Of a stretch of DNA of 64,000 bases, positions 37,789-47,779 are shown piece by piece (position 1 is the first letter of the stretch; each line of letters opens with the position of its first letter). The position numbers and the translations under genes are program-made. Below the pieces are notes generated by a model, which was not told the origin of the DNA, did not search any database, and was given only the letters and a program-made list of their open reading frames with translations. Origin of the DNA: Sulfurospirillaceae bacterium (GTDB lineage Bacteria; Campylobacterota; Campylobacteria; Campylobacterales; Sulfurospirillaceae); contig JAQUGO010000005.1 of assembly GCA_028684065.1 (NCBI GenBank), positions 62,001 to 126,000 of the forward strand, in the 5' to 3' direction.

Positions 37789-37865
37789 TGGTCGGGGCGA
37801 AAGGATTCGAACCTTCGACCCCCTGGTCCCAAACCAGGTGCGCTACCAGGCTGCGCTACGCCCCG
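37789..37865 (-). tRNA. tRNA-Pro (anticodon TGG)
   Basis: Minus strand. Acceptor CGGGGCG/CGCCCCG, anticodon stem CCTGG/CCAGG with loop TTTGGGA, T-arm GTTCGAAT, discriminator A and encoded CCA. It is the first tRNA after the operon promoter. Confidence 0.95.
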
Positions 37866-37900
37866 ACTTTTTCAAACAAGACTAAAGTTTAGCCTATTTG

Positions 37901-37931
37901 AAGGCTGAAATTGTACACAAATTTCAGCCTT
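37901..37931 (-). terminator. Hairpin after thiG, embedded in the tRNA promoter
   Basis: AAGGCTGAAAT at 37901-37911 and ATTTCAGCCTT at 37921-37931 form a perfect 11-bp stem with a 9-base loop, 25 bases past the thiG stop. It has no T-run. Its arms overlap the spacer and the -10 box of the tRNA promoter, so it could also be an operator. Confidence 0.65.
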
Positions 37932-37938
37932 TTGTCAA
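37910..37938 (-). promoter_or_regulatory. Strong sigma70-type promoter of the tRNA operon
   Basis: On the minus strand TTGACA (37938-37933) and TACAAT (37915-37910) are separated by exactly 17 bases. The predicted start near 37903 precedes tRNA-Pro by about 38 bases. This is the best match to the vegetative consensus in the window. Confidence 0.85.
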
Positions 37939-37955
37939 GGAAATTACTGGTGTGC

Positions 37956-38744
37956 CTATTTCGCTTGAAATTCAATGAGCCCCTCAGTAGGTGAACTTGC
38001 CGTAGCAAAAGGTTTTTTAGCGATTCTTCCTGCAAGAAAGCTGGCGCGTCCAGCCATAACAGCGTATTTCATAGCCTCTGCCATCAAAATAGGATTTCTT
38101 GCTTGTGCGATAGCTGTATTGGTTAAAACTCCATCAGCACCTATTTCCATTGCAATAGCGGCATCACTAGCACAACCGATACCTGCATCGACAATCACAG
38201 GGATATTAACGGCTTCTTTGATAAACAGTACATTGTAGCGGTTTTGAATACCAAGGCCACTACCAATGGGTGAAGCTAAAGGCATTACTGCAGCACTTCC
38301 TGCATTTTCAAGTCTTTTTGCCATAATTGGGTCATCATTAGTGTATGTCATAATAGTAAAGCCATCGCGTGCTAAAACTTCACACGCCTTAAGGGTTTCC
38401 ATGACGTCAGGATAAAGTGTCTTTGCAGTATCGCCTATGACTTCAAGTTTGATAAGATCGATGCCTGTTGCCTCTCTCACCATCCTAAAAAGCGTAATGG
38501 CATCTTCTGCTGTTGTACATCCTGCAGAGTTAGGAAGCATTTTGATGTCAGTGCCTTTGAAATAATCAAGCAAATTCTCTTCTTTAGGGTTGGTAATATT
38601 AACCCGCCTTACAGCTACTGTAATCAATTTTGAACCACTCGCAATAGTGGCATCTTTGGTTGTTTGAAAATCTGGGTATTTTCCGCTACCGACAATTAAT
38701 CGACTTGCAAACTCTATATTGCCTACTTTTAAACTATCTGTCAT
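37956..38744 (-). CDS. thiG: Thiazole synthase
   Basis: A 262-residue TIM-barrel enzyme that builds the thiazole ring of thiamine from deoxyxylulose phosphate, dehydroglycine and ThiS thiocarboxylate. Family segments are [21 protein letters not shown], the Schiff-base Lys in [32 protein letters not shown] and [31 protein letters not shown]. It overlaps purN by 11 bases and is the last gene of the operon that starts with tig. ThiS and other thiamine genes are not in this window. Confidence 0.96.
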   Translation of the reverse strand: MTDSLKVGNIEFASRLIVGSGKYPDFQTTKDATIASGSKLITVAVRRVNITNPKEENLLDYFKGTDIKMLPNSAGCTTAEDAITLFRMVREATGIDLIKLEVIGDTAKTLYPDVMETLKACEVLARDGFTIMTYTNDDPIMAKRLENAGSAAVMPLASPIGSGLGIQNRYNVLFIKEAVNIPVIVDAGIGCASDAAIAMEIGADGVLTNTAIAQARNPILMAEAMKYAVMAGRASFLAGRIAKKPFATASSPTEGLIEFQAK

Positions 38745-39324
38745 TATTTCTCCTATTCAATAAATTAATAACTGTTTCTGGGAGCAAAGTATGCTCTAAA
38801 GCATGGATTTTTTCTTCAAATTCTTCGTAACTCATTGACTCAGTCTTAGTAAAACTGCGTTGTGCAATAATCGCTCCACCATCTAATTCTTCGCTGACGT
38901 AATGCACGCTAATTCCAGCAATTTTAATGGGTGAAGCAAAGCTTTCTTTGATTGCATCACTTCCTTTAAACAAAGGAAGGAGTGAAGGATGGAGATTAAT
39001 AGCTTGGATATGATGTGTAAAATAAGGGGTTAAAAAACGCATAAATCCTGCCAAGACAGTTAGTTCAGCGCCACTATCTTGTATGGTTTTAACCAATGCT
39101 TTATCAAAAGAGTCTCTATCTGTAAATGTGGTATGATCAATAATAATAGGTTCAATGCCAAAAGCACGAGATTTTTCAATGCCTTCTGCAAGAGGTCGAT
39201 TGCAAATAGTGCATGCTACTTCTATCGTACAATGTTCAAATGTTTGGTGGTGTAAGTTTTGGAGCAATTTCTCAAGATTGCTGCCCGTCCCACTAAACAA
39301 AATAGCGATTTTTTTTATAACCAT
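38734..39324 (-). CDS. purN: Phosphoribosylglycinamide formyltransferase
   Basis: A 196-residue enzyme of purine synthesis that uses 10-formyl-THF to formylate GAR. The N-terminal nucleotide loop is [14 protein letters not shown], the catalytic N-x-H is in [19 protein letters not shown], and the catalytic Asp is in [13 protein letters not shown]. Length is normal for short bacterial PurN. It overlaps both the nnr gene (10 bases) and thiG. Confidence 0.95.
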   Translation of the reverse strand: MVIKKIAILFSGTGSNLEKLLQNLHHQTFEHCTIEVACTICNRPLAEGIEKSRAFGIEPIIIDHTTFTDRDSFDKALVKTIQDSGAELTVLAGFMRFLTPYFTHHIQAINLHPSLLPLFKGSDAIKESFASPIKIAGISVHYVSEELDGGAIIAQRSFTKTESMSYEEFEEKIHALEHTLLPETVINLLNRRNNDR

Positions 39325-40712
39325 TTTAACCCTTTACATAAATCAATTGGTGTTAGCGCATAGTTGTTACATGTTGTTTTTTTAGCAACCAAAGAATGTG
39401 CCAAAGAGGCCTGAATAGCAGCATCTTTGAGAGCGTAGCCTTGAGCGATTAATGCTCCTATCATTCCTGAAAGGACATCACCACTTCCTCCTTTTGAGAG
39501 GGCAGATGTTCCATAAGTATTGATAAAAAGCTCATTTTTATATGCAATAATAGTATTTGCTCCTTTAAGAACAAGCACAACATGAGGAAAATGTGCACAG
39601 AATTGTTTAGCATAATAAAAACGATTTTCTTGAATGGCATCAACAGTAGCCGAGATATTACAAGTGAGTGAAAGCACTGCACTGAATTCTTTAGGATGAG
39701 GTGTTAAAACAAGAGGTTTTTGTGCGTTAAGAATGATAGGCAGTAAAGTGTGCTGGCATAAAGAAGCATCAATCACAAGAGGTAAAGGATTGTTTAACAA
39801 AAGAGATTGCAATGTATTTACATTGAATTCACCTTCTAGTCCCATTCCTGCGACAATAACATTAGCGTTAGAAGGAAGTGTATTAGTGTGCATTAAATAA
39901 GCAGGAATGCGTTTAATTTTTGTTCCCAAGATACTGACAAGACCTGCACCAAAGTGAAATGCCGCCATCCCTGCAAGAGTACATGCGCCTTCTTTTTTTC
40001 CCCGTACAATAACAACATGGCCAAAAGAGCCTTTATTTGTATTTTTTGTGTTTCGATAAGGAAGCTTCATATCTTTTTTTTGCAATAAAAAAGTTTCACT
40101 CGGTAATTCGTAGATTGTACGAGAAATACCCAAATTAGCAACTCGAATTTTTCCTACAAAATCTTTGGCAAAATCGTGAAATAAAGTGCATTTTAATGCC
40201 CCCATAGTAATGGTTTCATCTGCCTTAAAGACGCTTGTGATAAGATGTGTTTGTTGCATAAGACCACTAGGAATGTCGCAAGCGATTTTATAGCCTTCTC
40301 GAGTATTGAGTGTGTCGATCAGTGTACGGCTTTTTGGATTAAGCACACGTGACAATCCAGAACCAAAGAGAGCATCGACATAAATATCAGCTTCTTCTAA
40401 ATCGGTAACACAAGGTACATCTACTTTTTGGGCACGTTCAAATTGTATTTTCGCAAGCTCTGATTTAAGTGCCGTTGGTATAAAGAGCGCAACACGGTAT
40501 GTGGGGTGAAGAAGGCGTGCAGCGACTATACCATCAGCACCATTGTTCCCAGAACCACAGATAAAGAGAACTTTTGCTTGAGATGTAAGTTTTTTTTTCA
40601 CAGCATTTGCTAGTGCTAATCCTGCATGTTCCATTAAAATTTCTGGGCTTAAAGTAAAAAGATCATAACAGCGTTTATCTAAACTTTCACTCTCTTCATA
40701 GATATAGTGCAT
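39315..40712 (-). CDS. Bifunctional NAD(P)H-hydrate repair enzyme (epimerase + dehydratase)
   Basis: A 465-residue fusion that repairs hydrated NAD(P)H. The N-terminal YjeF/NnrE epimerase domain (residues 1 to about 205) has FICGSGNNGADGIVAARLL and IYVDALFGSGLSR. The C-terminal ribokinase-like NnrD ADP-dependent dehydratase starts near 220 (GSFGHVVIVRGKKEGACTLAGMAAFHFGAGLVSIL), followed by LVLTPHPKEFSAVL and LSKGGSGDVLSGMIGALIAQG. This fusion is the common bacterial form. It lies nine bases after comM. Confidence 0.93.
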   Translation of the reverse strand: MHYIYEESESLDKRCYDLFTLSPEILMEHAGLALANAVKKKLTSQAKVLFICGSGNNGADGIVAARLLHPTYRVALFIPTALKSELAKIQFERAQKVDVPCVTDLEEADIYVDALFGSGLSRVLNPKSRTLIDTLNTREGYKIACDIPSGLMQQTHLITSVFKADETITMGALKCTLFHDFAKDFVGKIRVANLGISRTIYELPSETFLLQKKDMKLPYRNTKNTNKGSFGHVVIVRGKKEGACTLAGMAAFHFGAGLVSILGTKIKRIPAYLMHTNTLPSNANVIVAGMGLEGEFNVNTLQSLLLNNPLPLVIDASLCQHTLLPIILNAQKPLVLTPHPKEFSAVLSLTCNISATVDAIQENRFYYAKQFCAHFPHVVLVLKGANTIIAYKNELFINTYGTSALSKGGSGDVLSGMIGALIAQGYALKDAAIQASLAHSLVAKKTTCNNYALTPIDLCKGLKWL

Positions 40713-40721
40713 GATGTTCTC

Positions 40722-42260
40722 CTAACGTCGACGAAAACTTAGAGCTTCTAAAAGATGCTCTTTGGCAAGGTATTTAGCCCCTGCAAGATCAGAAATTGTC
40801 CGGGCTACACGTAAAATCTTATGAATACTTCGTTGGCTAAGACCAAAACGTGGTATGGCAATATCAAGTGCTTCTTGTGCCGCTATTTCTAGCATGCAGT
40901 ATCGCACAACATCATTTTCATTCATTTTACCATTTAACTCTTTTTGTCCACGTTCTTTTTGCATTTTAAAAGCTGCAATCACAAGATTAAACATTTGAGT
41001 TGAACTCAATCCTATTTCTTGTGAGCTTTCTTCTGCCATTTGAACATATAAATCCAAACGGTCCATCATAGGTTCAGAAATACGATTTTTATAGCGTAAA
41101 AGTTCTGCATCTGAACATCGACATTCATGGCTTGTACTTAATAAATTGCCACATGGACAAGGATTTTGTGCGGCAGCAAAGAGAAACTTAGTCTCGTAGC
41201 AGACTTTCGTATGGACTCGTGAGATAAGCACTCGATGGTCTTCCAAAGGTTCCCTCAGACTCTCTAAAACGGTTTTAGAGAAATTAGTAAATTCATCAAA
41301 AAACAATATGCCATGGTGTGCTAAAGCAATTTCACCTGCAGAGGCATGAACACTTCCGCCTCCAAAAATACTGGGTTTACTTGATGAGTGGTGAGGCGAA
41401 CGAAAAGCACGAAGTGCGCTTAATGTGTCATCCTCAGAGGAAAGTGACTGATATGCATTGGATTCAAGAATTTCATCCATGTTTTGAGGTGGTAAAATAT
41501 AGCGAAGCCGTTTAATACTCATACTTTTACCACACCCTGGACTTCCCTCCAAGAGGATATTATGCATGCCAGCAGCACTTATTAAAAGAGCCCTCTTTGC
41601 ACGTGTTTGTCCCAATACTTCTTTAAAATCCAAAGGAAAATGACCATAGTAAAAGTAAGGTTGGTTGTTAATAATAAGATGATGTTCAAAAAGTGTTAAC
41701 GGTTCCAGTAAAGGTAGCGGGTTTTCATAGCGTTTTTCTCTAAAAAAAAGGAGAGCTTCCTCTAAAGAACTAATTCCATAGGCTGTAATACCAGGAATTT
41801 GTCGTACTTTTAATAAGACGTCATTGGGAACAATTACTTTGAGAGAATGGTGTTTTTTTGCGAGAGAAAGGATAATAGGAAAAATAGTTGCTGTTTTTTT
41901 GACATACCCATCAAGGCCAAGTTCACCAAAAATAAAAAAGTCTTTACATGTAAGCCTCTCTTTTTGCAAAGCGATTAAAAGAGCGATGACTAAATCGAAA
42001 TGGCTACCTTCTTTTTTGAGATCTGAAGGGGAAAGATTAATGGTTATTTTTTGAGGAGGAAATTGGAAATTAACACTGGCAAGAGCAGACTTAATACGTT
42101 CACGGGATTCTTGAATAGAAGCGTCTGCTAAGCCAACAATTGAGAAGCCAGGAAGAGCACGTACAAAAGTTGATTCAACATCCACTTCAAAAGCTTGGTT
42201 GGCAAATAGGGTAGCACATTTGGCATGTTTAACTTTGGGTAGCGCCGTTGGCTCTTCCAC
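40722..42260 (-). CDS. comM: YifB/ComM-family Mg chelatase-like AAA+ ATPase
   Basis: A 512-residue helicase-like protein. ComM promotes branch migration during natural transformation in several genera. The N-terminal Lon-protease-like ChlI domain (VEVDVESTFVRALPGFSIVGLADASIQESRERIKSAL) is followed by the AAA+ core: Walker A ILLEGSPGCGKSMSIKRL, Walker B GILFFDEFTNFSKTVLESLREPLED, and AAQNPCPCGNLLSTSHECRCS with the zinc-type Cys cluster. The C-terminal Mg chelatase domain ends FRRR. It sits two bases after def. Its presence hints at DNA uptake but many non-competent bacteria carry it. Confidence 0.93.
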   Translation of the reverse strand: MEEPTALPKVKHAKCATLFANQAFEVDVESTFVRALPGFSIVGLADASIQESRERIKSALASVNFQFPPQKITINLSPSDLKKEGSHFDLVIALLIALQKERLTCKDFFIFGELGLDGYVKKTATIFPIILSLAKKHHSLKVIVPNDVLLKVRQIPGITAYGISSLEEALLFFREKRYENPLPLLEPLTLFEHHLIINNQPYFYYGHFPLDFKEVLGQTRAKRALLISAAGMHNILLEGSPGCGKSMSIKRLRYILPPQNMDEILESNAYQSLSSEDDTLSALRAFRSPHHSSSKPSIFGGGSVHASAGEIALAHHGILFFDEFTNFSKTVLESLREPLEDHRVLISRVHTKVCYETKFLFAAAQNPCPCGNLLSTSHECRCSDAELLRYKNRISEPMMDRLDLYVQMAEESSQEIGLSSTQMFNLVIAAFKMQKERGQKELNGKMNENDVVRYCMLEIAAQEALDIAIPRFGLSQRSIHKILRVARTISDLAGAKYLAKEHLLEALSFRRR

Positions 42261-42262
42261 AA

Positions 42263-42778
42263 CTATTTACCTGCTTTTTGCTGTTTTTTCCAATCTTTTT
42301 CAAACTTTTTACGTTTTAGATAAGAGAGTTTTTCAATAAAGAGATGTCCACGAAGATGATCCATTTCATGCTGAACAGCAATTGAGATAAGTCCTGTAAA
42401 CTCTTTGATATGTTGAGAACCATGACGGTCGTAATAACTTACTTTGATATGTTCGGCCCGCTCTACATCGTCATAGTATCCAGGGACACTTAAACAGCCC
42501 TCTTGATACGTTGTGAGACCATCTTTTTCAAGTATCACGGGGTTAATGATTTCATGTAGATTTTCAAACTTCTGAAAGCCTTCTTCATCAACTAAATTAA
42601 TAATCAGAACATTATCTTGTACCCCAATTTGAATCGCTGCTAAACCAATACCCTCTTTATGAATCATCGTATCATACATGTCATCTAAAAGTTGATGCAG
42701 CTTCTCATCAAAAACGGTAACATCGTGTGATTTTTCACGTAAAATTTTATTTGGATAGACAAGAATTTCTCGAATCAT
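42263..42778 (-). CDS. def: Peptide deformylase
   Basis: A 171-residue metalloenzyme that removes the N-formyl group from nascent proteins. All three motifs are present: GIGLAAIQIG, EGCLSVPG and QHEMDHLRG (metal-binding Cys and two His). It overlaps the GGDEF gene by four bases upstream and is followed two bases later by comM. Grouping with tig and clpP makes this a nascent-protein processing operon. Confidence 0.97.
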   Translation of the reverse strand: MIREILVYPNKILREKSHDVTVFDEKLHQLLDDMYDTMIHKEGIGLAAIQIGVQDNVLIINLVDEEGFQKFENLHEIINPVILEKDGLTTYQEGCLSVPGYYDDVERAEHIKVSYYDRHGSQHIKEFTGLISIAVQHEMDHLRGHLFIEKLSYLKRKKFEKDWKKQQKAGK

Positions 42779-43857
42779 TGGTCCTCTTCGTTCTGATTAT
42801 CTTCAATTGTACATACAATGTAAGGCATTAATTTTTTTCCTGTTTTACTTAATGCTTCCAAGGGGAGTGCTAAAAACTCTTCTATGCTATGGTCGGCATC
42901 AAGAGCGATAATGGCAAGTTCTATATCGGTTTCAATTTCAGAAGTTCCAACAAAAAAACTAGTAGCATATACAAGGTCGCTAATACGATCGCAGGCTTTT
43001 TTTGCACTGCTCAAATCGGTATGTTTAAGAACCATTCCAAAAATACCATCGCCAAAATGTGCAACAACATCACTTCTTCTAGAAGTTTTTAAAAGCAGTT
43101 TAGCAACATTGCGTATGACGGTTTCTTTATCTTTTTTATTGATGATTTGTTCAAGTGAATGTTCTTTAACTTTAGCAAGAACAAGACTACTTGCATGTGA
43201 ATAATTAGCGATTAATTTAAGTTCATCTGTGATTGATTTCAGTAGGTAGCGTTTATTATACACACCAAATCTAGCGTCAAAAATAGAATTATTTTCAACT
43301 TCATGTAAAATCGAGGTTGTTTTTTGGTAGTAATCTTTGAGTAATTCAATCTGTTTTGAGGTCAGAGTAAACATTTTTTTAAGATCATCGCCCAAAGAGG
43401 CAATAATGTTTTGAACGGCAAGTTGATTAGGATTGATTTGCAATTCAGAAGACCTCTTCTTCACAATTTCCTGCATCACGTTGAGATTTTTATAGATAGT
43501 TGAGATCACTTGCATAATATTTTTAATTTGTGCAAAGCCTTCTTTAACCTCTTTTTCAATACGTGCATGGTTTTCATCGTTATTGGTGACTTCCAGTTCT
43601 AAGAATTCATTAATACGCTTTTTAAATGGCGCAGGTTTGTTTTCTAAGAGTTTGTCAAAATAAATTTGAAAATTTGAAGGTGTTGGAGGGATATTTTCAT
43701 CCCCCAAAACCTTGAGTACAAAAGCAGAAAATTTTTCCAATTCGCTATTAGATGGCTGAGGTATTGATATAGGCTCTTGAATAGGTGTTTCTATTTCATC
43801 TTTGACATCAATTGAGTAAACACCCGTTTTCCCTTTTTCTTTATTAAAACGAACCAT
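42775..43857 (-). CDS. Degenerate GGDEF-domain protein
   Basis: A 360-residue soluble protein. The N-terminal 185 residues are mostly helical with no TM segment. A GGDEF-type fold follows from about residue 195 (NSIFDARFGVYNKRYLLKSI; ETVIRNVAKLLLKTSRRSDVVAHFGDGIFGMVL). The active-site GG[DE]EF is replaced by FGDGIF, so diguanylate cyclase activity is unlikely; the R-x-x-D motif before it is kept. Such proteins may bind GTP or c-di-GMP, or act through contacts. It is inserted in the tig-clpP-def operon, 23 bases after clpP, and overlaps def by four bases. An N-terminal role cannot be assigned. Confidence 0.83.
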   Translation of the reverse strand: MVRFNKEKGKTGVYSIDVKDEIETPIQEPISIPQPSNSELEKFSAFVLKVLGDENIPPTPSNFQIYFDKLLENKPAPFKKRINEFLELEVTNNDENHARIEKEVKEGFAQIKNIMQVISTIYKNLNVMQEIVKKRSSELQINPNQLAVQNIIASLGDDLKKMFTLTSKQIELLKDYYQKTTSILHEVENNSIFDARFGVYNKRYLLKSITDELKLIANYSHASSLVLAKVKEHSLEQIINKKDKETVIRNVAKLLLKTSRRSDVVAHFGDGIFGMVLKHTDLSSAKKACDRISDLVYATSFFVGTSEIETDIELAIIALDADHSIEEFLALPLEALSKTGKKLMPYIVCTIEDNQNEEDQ

Positions 43858-43880
43858 CTAGTATTCCTTACTGCTTCTGT

Positions 43881-44471
43881 TTATTTAAAACTTTTTTCTA
43901 GGACTTTATCGATTAAACCATATTCACAAGATTCTGATGCACTCATAAAAAAGTCACGTTCAGTATCTTTAATGATTTTTGGAAGTTTCTGAGAACAATT
44001 TTTTGCCAAAATTTCATTAAGCACTTGTTTCATTCTCAAAATTTCTTTAGCTTGGATTTCAATATCCGTTGCTTGACCTTGTGCGCCACCCAGTGGTTGG
44101 TGAATCATAATACGTGCATTGGGAAGAGCATAACGTTTGCCCTTCGTACCTGCACTAAGTAAGAAAGCACCCATAGAAGCTGCTTGACCAATACAGATGG
44201 TGCTGATATCAGGTCTAATGTAATTCATCGTATCATAAATACTAAATCCACTGGTGATAACACCGCCTGGAGAGTTGATATAAATATAAATATCTTTTTC
44301 AGGATCTTCAGCTTCTAAAAAAAGAAGTTGAGCAACGATAGAAGATGCAACTGCATCATTAATTTCGCCGCTCAGCATAATGATTCTGTCTTTTAAAAGG
44401 CGTGAATAAATATCGTAGCTTCGCTCACCGCGTCCTGTTTTTTCAACGACGACAGGGACATAATAACTCAT
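43881..44471 (-). CDS. clpP: ATP-dependent Clp protease proteolytic subunit
   Basis: A 196-residue serine peptidase that forms the double-heptamer chamber served by ClpX or ClpA. N-terminus [28 protein letters not shown] is typical; the catalytic Ser is in [16 protein letters not shown] (near residue 97), the His in [16 protein letters not shown] and the Asp in [13 protein letters not shown]. The start overlaps the tig stop by one base (TAATG), the standard tig-clpP order. Confidence 0.97.
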   Translation of the reverse strand: MSYYVPVVVEKTGRGERSYDIYSRLLKDRIIMLSGEINDAVASSIVAQLLFLEAEDPEKDIYIYINSPGGVITSGFSIYDTMNYIRPDISTICIGQAASMGAFLLSAGTKGKRYALPNARIMIHQPLGGAQGQATDIEIQAKEILRMKQVLNEILAKNCSQKLPKIIKDTERDFFMSASESCEYGLIDKVLEKSFK

Positions 44472-45766
44472 TATTTTCCTTTTGAAAATAGTTGTGTAAA
44501 GAGTCGTTCTTCAATGATTGACATCTTAATGGCAGGAAGAACGCCTTGTTTTTCATAATATTCTAGATATTCTTTAGGGTTAGCACCTTGTTGCATTGCT
44601 TCAAAATAGATCATTTGAAGAACTTCTTGGTCGGTGACAACGATTTTTTCTTGTTTTGCTAATTCGTCAACAATAAAGGTTAATTTAACACTTTTTTGTG
44701 CATCATCTCTAAATTCTTCGCGCTTAGCATTAATTTTTTCAGGATTGCCTGAGTATTCTTTAATCTCTTCTTCACTCATCTTACCAAAGATACCACGAAC
44801 TTGAAGGTCAATTTCTTGCTCAACAATGCTCTCTGGTAAATCAAGCGTAATTTTTTCTAAAATGGCATCAATGAACTTTGGTTTTACTTCATCATTAAAG
44901 AGTTTGGTTAGTTTTTCATTACGAATTTCTTCTTCAATTTGTTTTTCTAAGGTTTCAAGTGTTGGGTTTTCATCGCCTGGAAGTAGACGTTTTAAAGCTT
45001 CTGCATCAGGAGTTTTTTGAACATCTTTTACTTGAATTTCTTTAAGAAGAATTTTAAAAGTAGTTGGTTGTCCTGCTAACTCTTTATTGCCATAATTTTC
45101 TGGGAATGTTACTTCGATGTCTTTACTCTCACCTGCTTTTAATCCAACGATACCATCTTCAAAGCCAGGGATAAATGAATTGCTACCAATTTCAAGGGTA
45201 TAAGCTTCTGCTTTTCCACCTTCAAAAGGCGTGCCTTTTAAGAAGCCTTCAAAATCAATGACAACAAAATCGCCTTTTTCAACTGGGCGCACTTCTTCAA
45301 TAGTTTTAAGACTAGCAGTCAATTTAAGCATTTTTTCTAATCGCTCAGCAATTTCTTTTTTAGTCACTTTTGGTGTTTTGTACTCAGGTACGCACTCTTT
45401 GTATCCTTCTACATTAACACTTGGTCGCAATGAAATTTTCATTGAAAGCTCAATAGCTCCCTCTTTTTCTTCAAATTTAGTGATAGCAGGCTCTCCTACA
45501 ACAAGGTCTGGTTTAATACCCAAATCTTCTAAAGCCTTTGTATAAAGCTCTTTCAATGCTTCATTCTGAGCATCTTCTTTAATCTGTTTTCCAAATCGTG
45601 TTTTAACAATATGTGCAGGTACTTTTCCTTTTCTAAAACCATCCACTTTCATATTGGAAGCGGCAGATGTAAGCATCTTGTCCTCTTTTTTTTGTAAGAG
45701 TGCTGCTGATATGGTTCCTTCTACGGCAGCATTCGCACTATTAAGTTGTTCAACTTTAATTTGCAT
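44471..45766 (-). CDS. tig: Trigger factor
   Basis: A 431-residue ribosome-associated chaperone. The N-terminal ribosome-binding domain has the signature region [19 protein letters not shown] (G-F-R-x-G-K-x-P). The FKBP-type prolyl isomerase domain lies near 150-245 ([51 protein letters not shown]). The C-terminal helical arms complete the usual architecture. It is the first gene of the eight-gene minus-strand operon ending in thiG and is divergent from folE. Confidence 0.96.
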   Translation of the reverse strand: MQIKVEQLNSANAAVEGTISAALLQKKEDKMLTSAASNMKVDGFRKGKVPAHIVKTRFGKQIKEDAQNEALKELYTKALEDLGIKPDLVVGEPAITKFEEKEGAIELSMKISLRPSVNVEGYKECVPEYKTPKVTKKEIAERLEKMLKLTASLKTIEEVRPVEKGDFVVIDFEGFLKGTPFEGGKAEAYTLEIGSNSFIPGFEDGIVGLKAGESKDIEVTFPENYGNKELAGQPTTFKILLKEIQVKDVQKTPDAEALKRLLPGDENPTLETLEKQIEEEIRNEKLTKLFNDEVKPKFIDAILEKITLDLPESIVEQEIDLQVRGIFGKMSEEEIKEYSGNPEKINAKREEFRDDAQKSVKLTFIVDELAKQEKIVVTDQEVLQMIYFEAMQQGANPKEYLEYYEKQGVLPAIKMSIIEERLFTQLFSKGK

Positions 45767-45905
45767 AAAATCCCTTTTCGAGTTAAAATTTTTCTCAAAT
45801 ATAGCAAATTTTTGCTTTATATCCTATTTAAGAGCTCTTTTATTCAGCAGAAAGCAAAAAAAAGGTAGAATATTTCTTTACAATTTAAATAGAAGTGAAT
45901 ACAAA

Positions 45906-46481
45906 ATGCATCGACAAGAAGAGTTTGAACAAGCCGTTAAAACTATGCTGGAAATCATTGGGGAGAATACCTGTAGAGAAGGTCTTTTAAAGACCCCAAC
46001 GCGTGTATTTAAAGCCTATGAATATATGACAGAGGGATATCATAAATCACCTAATGATGTTTTAGGCGAAGCACTTTTTGAGAGTGAAAATAATCAAATG
46101 GTAATTATTAAAGATATCGAGTTTTACTCTATGTGTGAACACCATCTTTTACCTATTATTGGTCGCGCGCATGTAGCGTACATTCCTAATGGTAAGGTCG
46201 TTGGACTTTCCAAAATTCCTCGCATGGTTGATATCTTCGCTCGAAGACTACAAATTCAAGAACAACTTACTGAACAAATTGCTAAAGCGATAGATGATGT
46301 CATTGCCCCTAAAGGTGTAGGCGTTGTGATTCAAGCGCGCCACATGTGTATGGAAATGCGTGGTGTTGAGAAAACACACTCCAATACAACGACATCAGCT
46401 TTACGCGGATTGTTTTTAAAATCGGATACACGAAAAGAATTTTTTGATATTATCAATGCCCCACAGGCCAATCGTTACTAA
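45906..46481 (+). CDS. folE: GTP cyclohydrolase I
   Basis: A 191-residue enzyme that opens GTP for folate synthesis (type IA). ATG 45906 ([11 protein letters not shown]) was chosen; the 84 extra residues in the track run antisense through tig and are not family-like. Signatures are [27 protein letters not shown], the zinc Cys/His in [34 protein letters not shown], and [13 protein letters not shown] with the second zinc Cys. Its stop overlaps fliI (TAATG), as in C. jejuni (from memory). Confidence 0.96.
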   Translation: MHRQEEFEQAVKTMLEIIGENTCREGLLKTPTRVFKAYEYMTEGYHKSPNDVLGEALFESENNQMVIIKDIEFYSMCEHHLLPIIGRAHVAYIPNGKVVGLSKIPRMVDIFARRLQIQEQLTEQIAKAIDDVIAPKGVGVVIQARHMCMEMRGVEKTHSNTTTSALRGLFLKSDTRKEFFDIINAPQANRY

Positions 46482-47772
46482 TGTCACTTAATCGTTTTCG
46501 AGAAAAATTAAAAAACAAGAGCCTTTCGCCTATGTTTGGTACGATTACCAAAATAAGTTCAACAACGATTGAGGCATGTGGACTTCGACCCAGTATTGGG
46601 GATATCATAAAAATTGTCTCACTGCATGGAGATAAAAGTGAATTGGGTATGATTACCGAAGTTAACCGTAATACTTTTTTTATCTCGCCTTTTGGTTTTA
46701 TCGAAGGGTTTAAAATAGGTGATAAGGTTTTCATTAACGAGCAAGGTATGATGATACCTGTGGGTGAAGCACTTTTAGGACGCGTTGTTGATCCTTTTAT
46801 TCGCCCAAAAGATGGCAAAGGAGCGATAAATGCATTAGCATTTTCACCCATCATGAAAGCGCCGTTGGATGCTATGAAACGAGGGCTCATTACAGAGCCC
46901 TTTCATGTGGGTGTACGCACGATTGATGCTCTTTTGACATGTGGGAAAGGTCAAAAAATGGGTATTTTTGCAGGTAGTGGGGTTGGAAAATCAACCTTGA
47001 TGGGCATGATTGTCAAAGGTAGTGAAGCTTCTATTAAAGTCGTTGCACTGATTGGTGAGCGTGGCCGTGAGGTTCCTGAGTTTATCGAGAAAAATCTTGG
47101 AATACTGTGATTGTTGTAGCTACGAGTGATGATTCGCCTCTGATGCGCAAATACGGTGCATTTAGTGCGATGAGCATCGCTGAGTATTTTAAAAATCAAG
47201 GTAAAGATGTTTTATTTATGATGGATTCCGTGACACGCTTTGCGATGGCACAGCGTGAAATTGGTCTTGCTTTGGGTGAACCTCCAACGTCTAAAGGGTA
47301 TCCACCATCTGTTTTGGCACTGTTGCCGCAACTTATGGAGCGCGCGGGAAAAGAAGAGGGAAAAGGTTCAATTACAGCGTTCTTTACAGTGTTGGTTGAA
47401 GGTGATGATTTAAGTGACCCAATAGCCGATCAATCCAGAAGTATTTTAGATGGTCACATTGTACTGAGTCGTGAGCTCACCGATTATGGTATTTATCCTC
47501 CGATTAGCATTCAAAACAGTGCTTCAAGGGTTATGGGTGATGTTATTGATGTGGAACACAAAAAAGCAGCCATGCGTTTTAAACGACTCAACTCTATTTT
47601 GAAAGAAAATGAGGTTTTAGTACGCATAGGTGCATATGAAAAAGGTAACGATAAAGAACTTGATATTGCCATTGCTAAAAAAGAAAAAATGAATGGTTTT
47701 TTACAACAATTTCCTGATGAGATATTTGATTTTGAAACAACTATCAATGATTTAAAGCAAATAGTATCGTGA
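46481..47772 (+). pseudogene. fliI: Flagellar export ATPase FliI, split by a frameshift
   Basis: Two adjacent ORFs together encode FliI, the ATPase of the flagellar type III export apparatus. ORF 46481-47110 carries the N-terminal domain and Walker A (GIFAGSGVGKSTLMGM) and ends ...REVPEFIEKNLGIL. ORF 47107-47772, in another frame, starts at GTG and continues VIVVATSDDSPLMRKYGAF with Walker B (VLFMMDSVTRFAMAQ) and the C-terminal domain. At the junction, CTTGG is joined directly to AATACTGTG, where the family has about four more residues between KNLG and NTVIVV, so some 13 bases appear lost. A GTGA overlap could allow re-initiation, but a P-loop ATPase cut between Walker A and B is unlikely to work. 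A sequencing or assembly error is the main alternative. A hairpin with T-run follows at 47780. Confidence 0.85.
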
Positions 47773-47779
47773 GCAAAGG

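Noticed and set aside
45654-45905. 84-residue N-terminal extension of folE
   Set aside because: It is antisense to tig and not family-like; [11 protein letters not shown] at 45906 is the expected start.
46481-47772. Two separate genes as listed in the ORF track
   Set aside because: Together they read as one FliI with Walker A in the first and Walker B in the second; a frameshift explains the split better than two genes.
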